Origin: Bradyrhizobium semiaridum
GTDB lineage: Bacteria > Pseudomonadota > Alphaproteobacteria > Rhizobiales > Xanthobacteraceae
NCBI RefSeq assembly: GCF_020329505.1
Contig: NZ_JAGKJJ010000003.1
Location: 62,001-126,000 of the forward strand
Reading direction: 5' to 3'
DNA: 64,000 nucleotides
This document shows positions 24,895-34,475 of this stretch, piece by piece. How positions within the stretch are numbered: the first letter of the stretch is position 1; each line of letters opens with the position of its first letter. The notes under the pieces are model-generated. The model worked only from the letters and a program-made list of their open reading frames with translations, did no database searches and was not told the DNA's origin. The position numbers and the translations under genes are program-made.

Positions 24895-26298
24895 ATGTCT
24901 AGATCCAAGAAACTTCGCTTCAATGCGTTCAATATGATGGCTCCGAGCCACAATTGGGCCGGCCTGTGGTCGCATCCGCGCGACGCTTCGCTCGACTATA
25001 ATTCGCTGGACTACTGGGTCGACTATGCCAGGACGGCTGAACGCGGGCTGTTCGACGGCATCTTCCTGGCCGACGTGTTCGGCGTCTATGACGTCTACGG
25101 CAACAGCCCAGAGACAGCGCTCACACACGCCGTCCAGCTGCCGAACGCGGAGCCGACCCTGCTCGTGTCGGCAATGGCGCTGGTTACTAAACATCTCGGT
25201 TTTGGCATCACATCCAATCTCATCTACGAGAATCCCTACCAGCTCGCCCGCCGCTTCTCGACGCTGGATCATCTCACCAGCGGGCGGATTGGTTGGAACG
25301 TCGTCACCGGCTATCTCGACAGCGGCGCCCGCGGGATGGGTCTTGACGCAAACCGCGCTCATGACGAACGCTACGAGGCGGCCGAGGATTTTCTCGCCGC
25401 AAGTTATAAACTGTGGGAAGGCAGCTGGGAGGATGGCGCAGTCCGGCGCGACCGCAAGGCTGGTATCTTTACGGATCCGACGAAAATACACCCCGTCCAA
25501 CACGAGGGGAGCCATTACCGCGTCAACGGCATTCATCTTGCCGAACCCTCTCCCCAGCGGACGCCGCTGCTGTATCAGGCAGGAACGTCGAAGCGTGGCC
25601 GCGCGTTTGCGGCGAGGCATGCGGAGGCGATCTTTCTCAACGGCCAGACCAAGCCGATTCTAGCCCGCGCCGTCAGCGACATCAGGGCTGCCGCAAAGGA
25701 GTTCGGACGCGATCCCTACGATATCCGCCTGTTTGCCGGCGCGACGGTCATCGTCGCACCGACCCGGGCGGAGGCCGACGATCTGCTCGCGGAATACGCT
25801 GAATATGTCGACCAGACCGGCCAGCTCGCCCTGCTCTCGGGTTGGACCGGCATCGATTTTTCGACGTATCGCCCGGACCAGGCGGTGCAATATGTCGAGA
25901 GCAACGCGATCCAGTCGATGGTCGAGAATTTCACGCTGCGCAGCGATCGCCCGGTCAAGGTCGGCGATCTCGCGACCCTTAGCCACGCCGGCGCGCGCTC
26001 GCCGTTCGTAGTCGGCTCGCCCCAGGATGTCGCTGACGAGTTGGTCGCATGGGCTGACGAGACTGATGTCGACGGCTTCAACCTGTTCCGCCTTGTCGTA
26101 CCGGAATCGTTGAACGCGTTCGTCGATCTGGTAGTGCCGGAATTGCAGTCGCGCGGCGCCTACAAGGCGGCCTATTCGGAAGGTACCTTGCGTGAAAAGC
26201 TGTTTCCCGGTCGCGGGCCGCGCCTTCATGACACCCACCCGGGCGCGGCCTATCGGCATCCGGCCCCCGACACAGGCCGCCCCGAAGCCGCCGAATAG
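24895..26298 (+). CDS. NtaA/SnaA/DmoA family FMN-dependent monooxygenase
   Basis: 467 residues, a bacterial-luciferase TIM barrel of the large NtaA/SnaA/DmoA group: KLRFNAFNMMAPSHNWAGLW, LFDGIFLADVFGVYDVYG, GRIGWNVVTGYLDSGARGMG and PLLYQAGTSKRGRAFAARHAE. These use reduced FMN from a partner reductase to cleave C-N or C-S bonds; DmoA acts on dimethyl sulfide. GGAG lies seven bases before the ATG. Its setting between metQ genes favours a sulfur compound. Confidence 0.85.
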   Translation: MSRSKKLRFNAFNMMAPSHNWAGLWSHPRDASLDYNSLDYWVDYARTAERGLFDGIFLADVFGVYDVYGNSPETALTHAVQLPNAEPTLLVSAMALVTKHLGFGITSNLIYENPYQLARRFSTLDHLTSGRIGWNVVTGYLDSGARGMGLDANRAHDERYEAAEDFLAASYKLWEGSWEDGAVRRDRKAGIFTDPTKIHPVQHEGSHYRVNGIHLAEPSPQRTPLLYQAGTSKRGRAFAARHAEAIFLNGQTKPILARAVSDIRAAAKEFGRDPYDIRLFAGATVIVAPTRAEADDLLAEYAEYVDQTGQLALLSGWTGIDFSTYRPDQAVQYVESNAIQSMVENFTLRSDRPVKVGDLATLSHAGARSPFVVGSPQDVADELVAWADETDVDGFNLFRLVVPESLNAFVDLVVPELQSRGAYKAAYSEGTLREKLFPGRGPRLHDTHPGAAYRHPAPDTGRPEAAE

Positions 26299-26341
26299 CA
26301 AGAAGCCGACAATTCATCAGGCAGCCTCCTGGGCTAGCGTC

Positions 26342-26558
26342 TCACCAGCTCGCGATGTACGTCCCCTCGGAGCGTTTATCGAGGAACGCCTTCACCTCGT
26401 CGGAGCAATAGGCATCGACGAGCTGCCTGAACCAAGGGTTGTCTTGTCCTCCTCGCGCACAATTGCCCCAGTGACCTCGGCCGCTTCGCGGGCGATGGCG
26501 TCGGTGGCGGGATTGAGCCAGGCCTGAACCGCATGTGAGACAATCGACACCGTCGCGA
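26342..26558 (-). pseudogene. MetQ C-terminal remnant
   Basis: Minus-strand text reads AVQAWLNPATDAIAREAAEV then TGAIVREEDK, a one-base shift, then NPWFRQLVDAYCSDEVKAFL and DKRSEGTYIASW-stop. These are the last 70 or so residues of a MetQ protein, ending like the intact neighbour (HTPEVKAF...SW-stop). It abuts the stop of the intact metQ, so a second tandem metQ copy has been lost down to its tail. Confidence 0.85.
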
Positions 26559-27341
26559 CTACCAACTCGGCAACACGGCGCCCTTGAACTTGGTCAGAAC
26601 GAACGCCTTGACCTCGGGCGTGTGATAGCTGTCCACCAGCACCTTGACCCACGGCTTGTCCTTGTCCGCGGCGCGCACTGCGATCAGGTTGACGTAAGGC
26701 CCCTTCGGATCTTCGCGCAGGATCGGGTCCTTGACCGGATCCAGGCCTGCCTGAGTTGCGTAGTTCGTGTTGATGACTGCGGCATCAACGTCATCGAGCG
26801 CGCGCGGTGCCTGGGCCGCATCGACCTCGACGAATTTCAGCTTTCTGGGATTTTCCGCGATGTCCAGCGTCGTCGGCTTGAACCCGACGCCGTCCTTCAG
26901 CTTGATCGCGCCCTTGTCGCGCAGCAGAAGCAGCGCGCGGCCGCCATTGGTGGGATCGTTCGGAATCGAGATCTTGCCGCCTTCCGGGATATCCGCCCAG
27001 CTCTTGTGCTTCTTTGAATAGACTCCGATGGGAAAATTGACCGTCAGCGCAATCGGCTCGATCTTGTAGCCGCGATCGGCTTTTTGGTTGTCGAGATAGG
27101 GCTGGTTCTGAAACGAGTTGGCCTGGATATCGCCGGCGTCCAGAGCGGCGTTCGGCACGACGTAGTCCGAGAACTCGACGAGCTGGATATCCAGTCCGTT
27201 CTTGGCCGCGATCGGCTTCACTGCCTCTAGAATCTGCGCGTGTGGTCCCGGCGTGACGCCGATCTTGATCGTTTCGGCGGCCACGGCCGCCGACCAGCCC
27301 GCAAGGACGCTCGCGAGCACAACAATTGAACGAAACGACAT
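26559..27341 (-). CDS. metQ: MetQ family substrate-binding protein
   Basis: 260 residues with Sec signal peptide (MSFRSIVVLASVLAGWSAAVAA) and complete NlpA/MetQ fold: IKIGVTPGPHAQILEAVKPI, LDAGDIQANSFQNQPYLDNQ, ISIPNDPTNGGRALLLLRDKG, and C-terminal PEVKAFVLTKFKGAVLPSW. Start fixed by GGAG six bases upstream. It is the binding component for the MetI and MetN proteins encoded just upstream; no lipobox, so it is a free periplasmic protein. Confidence 0.9.
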   Translation of the reverse strand: MSFRSIVVLASVLAGWSAAVAAETIKIGVTPGPHAQILEAVKPIAAKNGLDIQLVEFSDYVVPNAALDAGDIQANSFQNQPYLDNQKADRGYKIEPIALTVNFPIGVYSKKHKSWADIPEGGKISIPNDPTNGGRALLLLRDKGAIKLKDGVGFKPTTLDIAENPRKLKFVEVDAAQAPRALDDVDAAVINTNYATQAGLDPVKDPILREDPKGPYVNLIAVRAADKDKPWVKVLVDSYHTPEVKAFVLTKFKGAVLPSW

Positions 27342-27401
27342 CTTGGTCTCCATGAAAGTCAGCAAAAACGGCCTCATCATCAGCCGCTCCGCGGTGAAAA
27401 A

Positions 27402-28067
27402 TCAGCGATGGCGGACGCGGCGATTGACGCGGCGCGCGAGATAGTCTCCGGCAGTCTGCACGGTCTGCACCAGCGCAATCAGAACCACGACGACGGCCAG
27501 CATCATTTCAGGCATGAAGCGCTGGTATCCATAGCGAATGCCGAGGTCGCCGAGGCCGCCGCCACCGACGGCGCCGACCATCGCGGAATAGCCGAGCAGG
27601 CTGACCACCGCGAGCGTCAAGGCCAGCACCAGTCCCGGCAGCGCCTCCGGAATCAGGACCTTGAACACGATCTGTAGCGGGCTCGCGCCGAACGACGACG
27701 CGGTCTCGATCAATCCGCCATCGACCTCCCTGATCGCCGCCTCGACTAAACGCGCGATGAACGGCGCCGCCGCGATCGTCAGCGGCACGATCGCAGCCCC
27801 CGAGCCGATCGACGTTCCCGCGATCAGCCGCGTGAACGGGATGATGGCAACGACCAGAATGATGAATGGCGTCGAGCGGGTGGCATTGACGATCACACCG
27901 AGGATGCTGTTGGCGGCCGGCGCGGCGAACAGCTCGCCCCTTCGGCTGGTCGCAAGGAAGACCCCGATCGGCACCCCGAACGAGGCCGCGACAAGCGCGG
28001 CGACCGACACCATGAACAGGCTCTCGCCCGTCGCCTGAATGATCAGGTTGATGAGTTCACGCGACAT
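27402..28067 (-). CDS. metI: Methionine-type ABC permease MetI
   Basis: 221-residue inner-membrane permease with five hydrophobic segments and the MetI signatures VNATRSTPFIILVVAIIPFT and EAALPGLVLALTLAVVSLLGYS preceded by a KVLIPEALPGL EAA motif. Its start overlaps the metN stop region by 11 bases, so the two are translationally linked. Forms the pore of a D/L-methionine-type importer. Confidence 0.92.
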   Translation of the reverse strand: MSRELINLIIQATGESLFMVSVAALVAASFGVPIGVFLATSRRGELFAAPAANSILGVIVNATRSTPFIILVVAIIPFTRLIAGTSIGSGAAIVPLTIAAAPFIARLVEAAIREVDGGLIETASSFGASPLQIVFKVLIPEALPGLVLALTLAVVSLLGYSAMVGAVGGGGLGDLGIRYGYQRFMPEMMLAVVVVLIALVQTVQTAGDYLARRVNRRVRHR

Positions 28068-29178
28068 AGCCGAGGCGCTCCGCCGAGAATTTCTGCCGGG
28101 TCAGATAGGATATAGCCTGAATGGCCGCCGCTTCGCCGCCGGGAACGCCCAATGTCAGCGAGCCGACATGCTGGCCCCCGATCTCGTCGATGCGGGCCGA
28201 CAGCACCGCAACATCGCTCGACAGCTCGCGCGCAAGGCGCGCAACGATGGTATCGCCGGCGTCCGTGCCGAGGATTTGCAGACGAATGACGGCCTTGCCG
28301 CCGACGATCGGCTGCGGCACCAGGCGGCTTGCCAAGGACACTGGAACGCTGTCGCCGATCACTTCGGACAGGAAGGCCTGCGTGACCGGATGCTTGGGAT
28401 GCGTGAAGATTTCAGCGACATGGCCGCGCTCGACAATGTGGCCGCTGTCGATTACCACGACTTCCTTCGCAAGTTGGCGGACCACCGACATCTCGTGCGT
28501 GATCAGCACGATCGTGACGCCGAGCTCGCGATTGATGTTGGCGAGAAGATCCAGGATCGACCGTGTCGTCTGCGGATCCAGCGCCGAGGTCGCCTCGTCC
28601 GACAGCAGCACGTTCGGCCGCGTCGCGAGCGCGCGGGCGATACCGATGCGCTGCTTCTGGCCGCCGGAGAGCTCGGACGGGTAACGATCGTATTTGTCGG
28701 CGATGCCGACGAGTTCGAGCAGCTCCGCCACGCGGGCGGCAATATCGGCCTTCGACCAACCGGCAATCTCGAGCGGCAGGGCGATGTTGTCGGCGGCGGT
28801 GCGCGACGACAGCAGGTTGAAATGCTGAAAGATCATGCCGATCGAACGCTGGGCCAGGCGCAGTTCGCGGCCCGCTAGCGCGGAGACGTCGCGGCCGTCG
28901 ACGACGACGCGGCCGCTCGACGGCTTTTCCAGCCCGTTGATGAGCCGCACCAGGCTCGACTTGCCGGCACCGGAGCGTCCGATCACGCCGGTGATCGAGC
29001 CGCGCGGGATTGCAAAATCGATGTCTTGCAGCGCCTGTACGCTCGGCTTGTCACGATAGGCAGGATAGACCTTCGAGACCGCCTCGAACCGCACCATGGC
29101 ATCATTTGCGACCGGTGCGGGCGCAACGGGCAGAGATTCGACAGACCGCGCTGCCGTCAGTGATTGATGCACGTTCAT
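28057..29178 (-). CDS. metN: Methionine-type ABC ATPase MetN with NIL domain
   Basis: 373 residues: ATPase domain (about 28-270) with Walker A GRSGAGKSSL, signature LSGGQKQR, Walker B VLLSDEATSALDP and His switch LITHEMSVV, followed by a C-terminal NIL/ACT-like regulatory domain (about 290-370) that senses methionine in MetN. The N-terminal 25 residues are an extension. It is preceded by ferredoxin and flavoprotein genes in the same operon, suggesting transport and reduction of an organosulfur compound. Confidence 0.92.
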   Translation of the reverse strand: MNVHQSLTAARSVESLPVAPAPVANDAMVRFEAVSKVYPAYRDKPSVQALQDIDFAIPRGSITGVIGRSGAGKSSLVRLINGLEKPSSGRVVVDGRDVSALAGRELRLAQRSIGMIFQHFNLLSSRTAADNIALPLEIAGWSKADIAARVAELLELVGIADKYDRYPSELSGGQKQRIGIARALATRPNVLLSDEATSALDPQTTRSILDLLANINRELGVTIVLITHEMSVVRQLAKEVVVIDSGHIVERGHVAEIFTHPKHPVTQAFLSEVIGDSVPVSLASRLVPQPIVGGKAVIRLQILGTDAGDTIVARLARELSSDVAVLSARIDEIGGQHVGSLTLGVPGGEAAAIQAISYLTRQKFSAERLGYVA

Positions 29179-29232
29179 TCAGTCATCCAATTGCGGGGCT
29201 GGCCTTGGTCGCTCGCGATTGCAGGTCCGAGC

Positions 29233-29553
29233 TCAATGGCCAAACAGCAGATAGCTACGGTCGACGCCGCGGCGATCCCTTGTGTCATCGGTCCAGCCAA
29301 CCGCCCGGCGGTAGCTGCCCAACACGTCGGTGCGCTTCAGCATGACGACGTCGATCAGCTGGGCCTCGTCCGCGAAGGGCGAGACATAGAGCGCGTCCTC
29401 GGGACAATAGAGCTCGCACAGGAAGCAGGTCTGACAGTCGCTCTGGCGGGCGATTACCGGAATTCCATCGGTCTTGTCAAATACGTTGGTCGGACACGCG
29501 GTCACGCAAATGTCGCAGGACGTGCAGCGCTCGGCGTCGATGACCTCGATCAT
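29233..29553 (-). CDS. Ferredoxin-type 4Fe-4S protein, AprB-like
   Basis: 106 residues with two cluster motifs: CTSCDICVTACPTNVF and CQTCFLCELYCPEDALY. Start at MIEVIDAER, the usual opening, giving a four-base ATGA overlap with the flavoprotein gene; a longer upstream frame is only a shadow of that gene. It resembles the beta subunit of adenylylsulfate-reductase-like pairs and would pass electrons to the partner flavoprotein. Cytoplasmic. Confidence 0.85.
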   Translation of the reverse strand: MIEVIDAERCTSCDICVTACPTNVFDKTDGIPVIARQSDCQTCFLCELYCPEDALYVSPFADEAQLIDVVMLKRTDVLGSYRRAVGWTDDTRDRRGVDRSYLLFGH

Positions 29554-31178
29554 TCCGCGGCCTCCGCATGGACAGCATCGGCATGCGGCCGGACCGAGGT
29601 CCAGACTTCGTCGAGACCGCCCGTGGTCACGTAATGACGCTGCCGCCCGTCCTGGTCGGGGAAATCGTCGCGACGATGCATGCCGCGGCTTTCCTGACGC
29701 GCCAGCGCACTGCGGTACATCCACCGCGCCGTCGCCAGCATCGCTGCGGCTTCGCGCGCCCGGAACACGTCGGCGGGATCAGCGGGGCCGGCTTCCGCAA
29801 CATCACGCCACCCGGCGTCAAGACGCGCCAGCGCTCCGTTTAGTCGAGATGCGTCCCGGAAATAGTTTAGTTCATACGGAAAGACTTCGCCCTGGACCGC
29901 CTTTGCCAGCGCCGCGGGATCGAACGCGCGCCGCGGCCGGTCGCGAAATGCGACCGTTGCGGCGGATAGCAGCCGCCGCGCGGTGGTCGTGCCAATCTGC
30001 CTGGCATAGTCGGCGGCACCCTGCCCGGCCCACAATCCCGACGACATCGCCCAGGCGGCGTTATGGCTGCCGCCGCCGGTGAAGCCACCGCAAATCAATT
30101 CGCGCGTGGCCGCATCGCCGGCGGCGTAAAGCCCGGGCAAGCTGGTGGCGCAGGCGTCGTCGATGATGCGAAGGCCGCCGGTACCCCGAACGGTTCCTTC
30201 CAGCCGCAACGTCACGGGAAAGCGGTCCCTGAACGGATCAATCCCGGTACGGTCGAACGGCAGGAAGAAATTCGGCTGCGACACCCGCATGTGCCGTTGC
30301 ACACCATCGTCGGCTTTGTCGAGCCGGGCATAGACGGGACCTCGAAGCAGGGCGCGGGCGATCGCGGAGCGCCCGCCCTTGGACGCCGCGCCCGGAACCA
30401 CGCTGCCGTCGGCATAGGTGAAGGTTGCCCAACCGTAGAACAGCGTCTTGGTCACCGAGCCGAACGCCGGCGAGATCGCGTAGGGGTTGGAAAACTCCAT
30501 GCTGGTGAATTCCGCGCCGGCTTCCGCAGCCATCAGATAGCCGTCACCGGTCAGCACGTTCGATCCCAATGTTTTGCTCAGGAATGCGCAGCCGCCGGTC
30601 GCGATCACAACCGCCTTGGCACGCACCGTCCAGCGGTCCTGCTTTTGCCGGCGCACACCGCTGGCGCCGGCGACAGCGCCGTTGTCGTCGACAAGCAGTT
30701 CGAGCGCCGGGCTATGATCGAGAATGGCGACGCCCGCCTGCTTGGTTCGCTTGCGCATCAGGCGCATATATTCCGGCCCTTGCAGCGAGTTGCGCTGCGA
30801 CCTGCCGTGCTCGTCTACCGGATAAGGATAACCCCAATCGGCCAGCCGATTGCTCTGCTGATAGGTTCGGTCGAGCACACGCGCCATCCAGCGGCGATCC
30901 TGGAGATAACCGCCCATCTTCTCGCGATTTGCCATCGCGGCCTCACGCAACGCGGGATCCGGATCGATGTACCAGACACCGGTGCCGGCCGCAGCGGTTG
31001 CTCCCGACGTGCCGCAAAACCCCTTGTCGGCCAGCAAAACGCGCGCGCCGCGTTCAGCAGCACTCACCGCCGCCCAGGTGCCCGCCGGTCCGCCGCCGAG
31101 CACCAGCACGTCGGCGTCAAACTCCACAGATCCGGGCTGCGCGGGGAGCCGCTCGGCGCGGTGGGTCTGGATGCTCAT
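29550..31178 (-). CDS. FAD-dependent oxidoreductase, AprA/fumarate-reductase family
   Basis: 542 residues: N-terminal Rossmann FAD site VLVLGGGPAGTWAAVSAAER, GTSGATAAAGTGVW for the flavin pyrophosphate, a capping domain in the middle and C-terminal LPGLYAAGDAATRELICGGF. The covalent-FAD His of fumarate reductase is not obvious. With the 4Fe-4S partner encoded next it resembles an AprAB-type pair, but the surroundings (MetNIQ, flavin monooxygenases) suggest an assimilatory organosulfur reaction rather than sulfate respiration. Confidence 0.82.
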   Translation of the reverse strand: MSIQTHRAERLPAQPGSVEFDADVLVLGGGPAGTWAAVSAAERGARVLLADKGFCGTSGATAAAGTGVWYIDPDPALREAAMANREKMGGYLQDRRWMARVLDRTYQQSNRLADWGYPYPVDEHGRSQRNSLQGPEYMRLMRKRTKQAGVAILDHSPALELLVDDNGAVAGASGVRRQKQDRWTVRAKAVVIATGGCAFLSKTLGSNVLTGDGYLMAAEAGAEFTSMEFSNPYAISPAFGSVTKTLFYGWATFTYADGSVVPGAASKGGRSAIARALLRGPVYARLDKADDGVQRHMRVSQPNFFLPFDRTGIDPFRDRFPVTLRLEGTVRGTGGLRIIDDACATSLPGLYAAGDAATRELICGGFTGGGSHNAAWAMSSGLWAGQGAADYARQIGTTTARRLLSAATVAFRDRPRRAFDPAALAKAVQGEVFPYELNYFRDASRLNGALARLDAGWRDVAEAGPADPADVFRAREAAAMLATARWMYRSALARQESRGMHRRDDFPDQDGRQRHYVTTGGLDEVWTSVRPHADAVHAEAAE

Positions 31179-31457
31179 AACTGACGTCTCCGGGCGGGCT
31201 CGATCGCATCTCGCATTGCAGCAGCATCGTTACGCGCACGAACAGCGCTGGCAATTTCAGATATTTGCAGAGAGTTGGACGAAGCTTTCTCTGCCGTCAC
31301 CGGCGGAAGAAGATTCCTGTCGCCGGATACCGGATGTTTCGCTACTGCGGTGAGGCGCGACACGGGATTCCGCGCAGGGACGGCCAGCTGAGACGGATAT
31401 TTCTTTTTTGCGCGCGGACCGCTTGCGATTCGACCTCCCACGCGTGTCCGACGCCGT

Positions 31458-32552
31458 TCAACGTGAGCCAGCCGCCAGCGCCGGCTTGTCGTTGACCTTG
31501 GCCGGTGATGCCGCCCGCACACGCGGGATGATCTCCTTCGCAAAGCGTTCCATTTCCGCCTCGAACGGCTGGAACTGCAGCATGAACAATTCAATGCCGG
31601 CGGCATGGAATGCCTGGATCCGGGCGGCCACCTCGTCGTAGCTGCCGACCAACCCCGCGGCTGTGCCACCATTGCTGCCGACCCGCGCCGATTTCTGCAT
31701 GGTCTGCATCATGACGACCTTCGGATCGGTGTTGTGCTTCTGGATTGCCTTGATCGGCGCATCCTTCTTCGACAGATCGAGCAGCCGCTCATAGGCGGCC
31801 TGTGCCTCGGTGTGCGTTTCCCGCGCGATGACGAAGGCGGACAATCCAAAACGGAGTGGAGCCCCGGTTCGTGGTCGAGCCGCCACGTCGGTAATCAGGC
31901 CGGCGACGTCTTCCAGCGGCTGGCCATTGATGAACCATACGTCGCCATGATCGGCGACCAGCGCGCGCGCCGGCTCGGATTCCCCGCCGACATAGATCAA
32001 CGGCCGATGCCGATAGAGGCTTGTCGGCCGCAGCACATAATCACGGACGTCGAAATGCTCGCCCCTGTGGGTCAGCCGCTCCCCTTGCATCAAGCGCGAT
32101 ACTACGGTGATCCACTCACGGCCATAGGCATAGCGAGCGTCGTGCTCTGCGAACCCGATGCCGGCCTTGTCGAGCTCGGGCCGGTTCCAGGCGTTGACCA
32201 GATTGATGGCGAAGCGGCCGCGACTGATGTTCTCGATCCCGAGCGCGAGCTTGGCCAGCACGACCGGATGGTAGAGGTAGGGCTTGATCGCCGCGATGAT
32301 CTCGATCCGGCTGGTGAGCGCCGCGATCCCGGCCGCCGCGCTCCAGGCCTCCAGCTGATCGAGATCCTCCTGATGCGGATTGATGGTGTGCTGCGCGATC
32401 AGCGTGGAATCGTAACCCAGCGCCTCCGCCGCGAGCACGAGATCGCGGTTGCGCTCCCATGATGCATCGTACGGCTCTTCGGGATCCTGATAGGCGGCGC
32501 GTGAACCGTGCACCAGCGCCCAGATGCCAAACCGGAGCGGTCGTGTCGTCAT
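31458..32552 (-). CDS. LLM-class flavin-dependent monooxygenase (SfnG-like)
   Basis: 364-residue luciferase-like TIM barrel with LRFGIWALVHGSRAAYQDPE, AEALGYDSTLIAQHTINPHQ, ENISRGRFAINLVNAWNRPE and RPLIYVGGESEPARALVADH. The overall pattern is that of SfnG (dimethylsulfone monooxygenase) and SsuD (alkanesulfonate monooxygenase). It would release sulfite from C-S bonds using FMNH2. It is upstream of the FAD/ferredoxin/Met operon in the same direction, and divergent from the sulfonate transporter. Confidence 0.85.
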   Translation of the reverse strand: MTTRPLRFGIWALVHGSRAAYQDPEEPYDASWERNRDLVLAAEALGYDSTLIAQHTINPHQEDLDQLEAWSAAAGIAALTSRIEIIAAIKPYLYHPVVLAKLALGIENISRGRFAINLVNAWNRPELDKAGIGFAEHDARYAYGREWITVVSRLMQGERLTHRGEHFDVRDYVLRPTSLYRHRPLIYVGGESEPARALVADHGDVWFINGQPLEDVAGLITDVAARPRTGAPLRFGLSAFVIARETHTEAQAAYERLLDLSKKDAPIKAIQKHNTDPKVVMMQTMQKSARVGSNGGTAAGLVGSYDEVAARIQAFHAAGIELFMLQFQPFEAEMERFAKEIIPRVRAASPAKVNDKPALAAGSR

Positions 32553-32863
32553 CGGCTGTCTCTTCGAAATTCCTGCTTACGCCGGTCCGTTGTCGGCAAA
32601 GTGTGGCGCGAGATCAAGCAGCGGCGCATCAAAAGATATTCCTTGCCATGTTGCCCACGCAGATAAATCAGAAACCTCCGCAACCACCGACAATTGGAAA
32701 AGCGCTCTATTTCTGTTGACGAAAAATCGTGGGACAGTTTCGGACATGTGAACATGGCTTTCCACTCGAACGCAGCACTGGCGCCCGGTCGAGTGAGCGG
32801 CGATTTTACGTCGCGCGCATTCGACGATGGTATCGCGCGGCGACGAGCGAGGACGAATTCATC
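32553..32863. other. Divergent intergenic region of the sulfonate block
   Basis: About 310 bp between the flavin monooxygenase start and the putative TTG start of the permease. It must hold both promoters. I see no clear CysB-type site or consensus promoter. Confidence 0.45.
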
Positions 32864-33732
32864 TTGAGCAACCTCGAACAGACCGCGTCATCAGTCGCAT
32901 TCGATTCAGCGCAGCGCGACGATTACGCGACCGCTCCACAACCTCGAAAGCGCCGTTTGAGATCAGCCGGCGCGGCTTGTTGCTGCTGTCATGGCTTGCT
33001 CCGGTCGTTCTTCTGATCGTTTGGGAGCTGTTGGCGCAGGCCGGCTGGCTATCGCCGCAGGTGCTGCCGGCTCCGAGCAAGGTGATTCGGACCGCATTCA
33101 AGCTGGTGGTTTCGGGAAGTTTGCTCAACGACCTCGGCGTTAGCCTGCTGCGCGCGGTTGCGGGTTTTGCCATCGGCGGCAGCATCGGCTTCGCGCTCGG
33201 CATTCTGGTCGGCTTTTCGCGCGTCGCAGAAGCTGCGATCGACCGCAGCATCCAGATGATCCGCGCGATTCCGTTCCTCGCCCTGCTGCCGCTGGTGATC
33301 GTCTGGCTCGGTGTCGGCGAAGTCGAGAAGATCTTTCTGGTCGCGCTTGGCGTGACGTTCCCGATCTATATCAACACCACGCTCGGAATTCGGCAGGTTG
33401 ACCCGAAGCTGATCGAGCTTGGCCGTGTGCAGGGGCTCGGCACGCTGGAACTGATCCGGCGCATCATCCTGCCGGGCGCGCTGCCCTCGATCCTGACCGG
33501 CGTGCGCTATGCGCTGGCCACTGCGTGGCTGGCGCTGGTGGTGGCCGAGACCATCGGCGCGCAATCCGGCATCGGCTTCCTGGCCATGGATGCGCGCGAG
33601 TTCCTGCGCACCGACGTGATTGTTCTGACGATCGTGATCTACGCACTGATCGGCGTCGCGGCCGACGCGATCGCGTGTCATCTCGAGCGCCGCCTGCTGG
33701 CCTGGCATCCAAACTATGGGGGCGCACGATGA
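32864..33732 (+). CDS. ssuC: Sulfonate-type ABC permease (SsuC-like), apparent frameshift
   Basis: The body (GLLLLSWLAPVVLLIVWELL to the end) is a complete SsuC/TauC permease with six membrane segments and EAA motif ELIRRIILPGALPSIL. The expected N-terminus, SNLEQTASSVAFDSAQRDDY then ATAPQPRK, is in another frame beginning at TTG 32864 with AGGA upstream. Loss of one base near 32947-32951 separates the two (PRK then APFEISRRG). The in-frame ATG at 32827 encodes an unlikely Arg-rich leader. Either a real frameshift or a sequencing error. Confidence 0.7.
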
Positions 33733-34454
33733 CCTTGCACGTGGTCCCCTCCTCGAGCACGGCCTCGCCGGCCGTTGCGGTGACCAACCTTCGTCGCGCT
33801 TATGGCAGCCGTGTCGTGATCGACAATCTCAGCCTGCGCATCGAGCGCGGCGAGTTCGTTGCGCTGCTCGGTGAAAGCGGTTGCGGCAAGACCACGCTGC
33901 TCCGCGCGCTGGCCGGTCTCGACCCGATCGACGGCGGGCGCATCGCCGCACCGCGCCGGCCCGCGGTCGTATTCCAGGAGCACCGGCTGCTGCCATGGGA
34001 CAGCCTATGGCGCAACGTTGCGCTCGGCCTGCAGGCGCCCAATGCCCGTGAGCGCGCCGCCGCGGCATTGGCCGAGGTCGGTCTCGGCGACCGGCTCGAC
34101 GACTGGCCGCGCAACCTGTCCGGCGGACAAGCGCAGCGCGTCGCATTGGCGCGCGCTTTGGTGCAGGAGCCTGAGCTTCTTCTGCTTGACGAGCTCTTTG
34201 CCGCGCTCGATGCGCTGACCCGCATTCGGATGCACGAGCTTGTGCGTGAATTGGTCGCCACTCACCGGCCCGGCGTTCTCCTCGTCACCCATGACGTGGA
34301 CGAGGCGATCGCGCTTGCGGATCGTATTCTGGTGATGCGCGAGGGCCGGATCGCTTTCGAGCATCGCACCCGCGGTCACGGAGCGCAGTCGATTGCGCGC
34401 ATCGAGCTCCTGGCTGAGCTCGGCGTCGCCGCATTTCAACCCATTCCTGCCTGA
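33729..34454 (+). CDS. ssuB: Sulfonate-type ABC ATPase (SsuB-like)
   Basis: 241 residues starting MTLHVVPSSS with a four-base ATGA overlap on the permease stop. Walker A GESGCGKTT, Q-loop VVFQEHRLLPW, signature LSGGQAQR, Walker B LLLLDELFAALD and His switch LVTHDVDEA are intact. Nitrate/sulfonate/taurine family by the LLPWDSLWRNVALGL pattern. It energises uptake of the ligand bound by the SsuA-like protein. Confidence 0.9.
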   Translation: MTLHVVPSSSTASPAVAVTNLRRAYGSRVVIDNLSLRIERGEFVALLGESGCGKTTLLRALAGLDPIDGGRIAAPRRPAVVFQEHRLLPWDSLWRNVALGLQAPNARERAAAALAEVGLGDRLDDWPRNLSGGQAQRVALARALVQEPELLLLDELFAALDALTRIRMHELVRELVATHRPGVLLVTHDVDEAIALADRILVMREGRIAFEHRTRGHGAQSIARIELLAELGVAAFQPIPA

Positions 34455-34475
34455 GCTCTCCGAAAGGACCATTTC

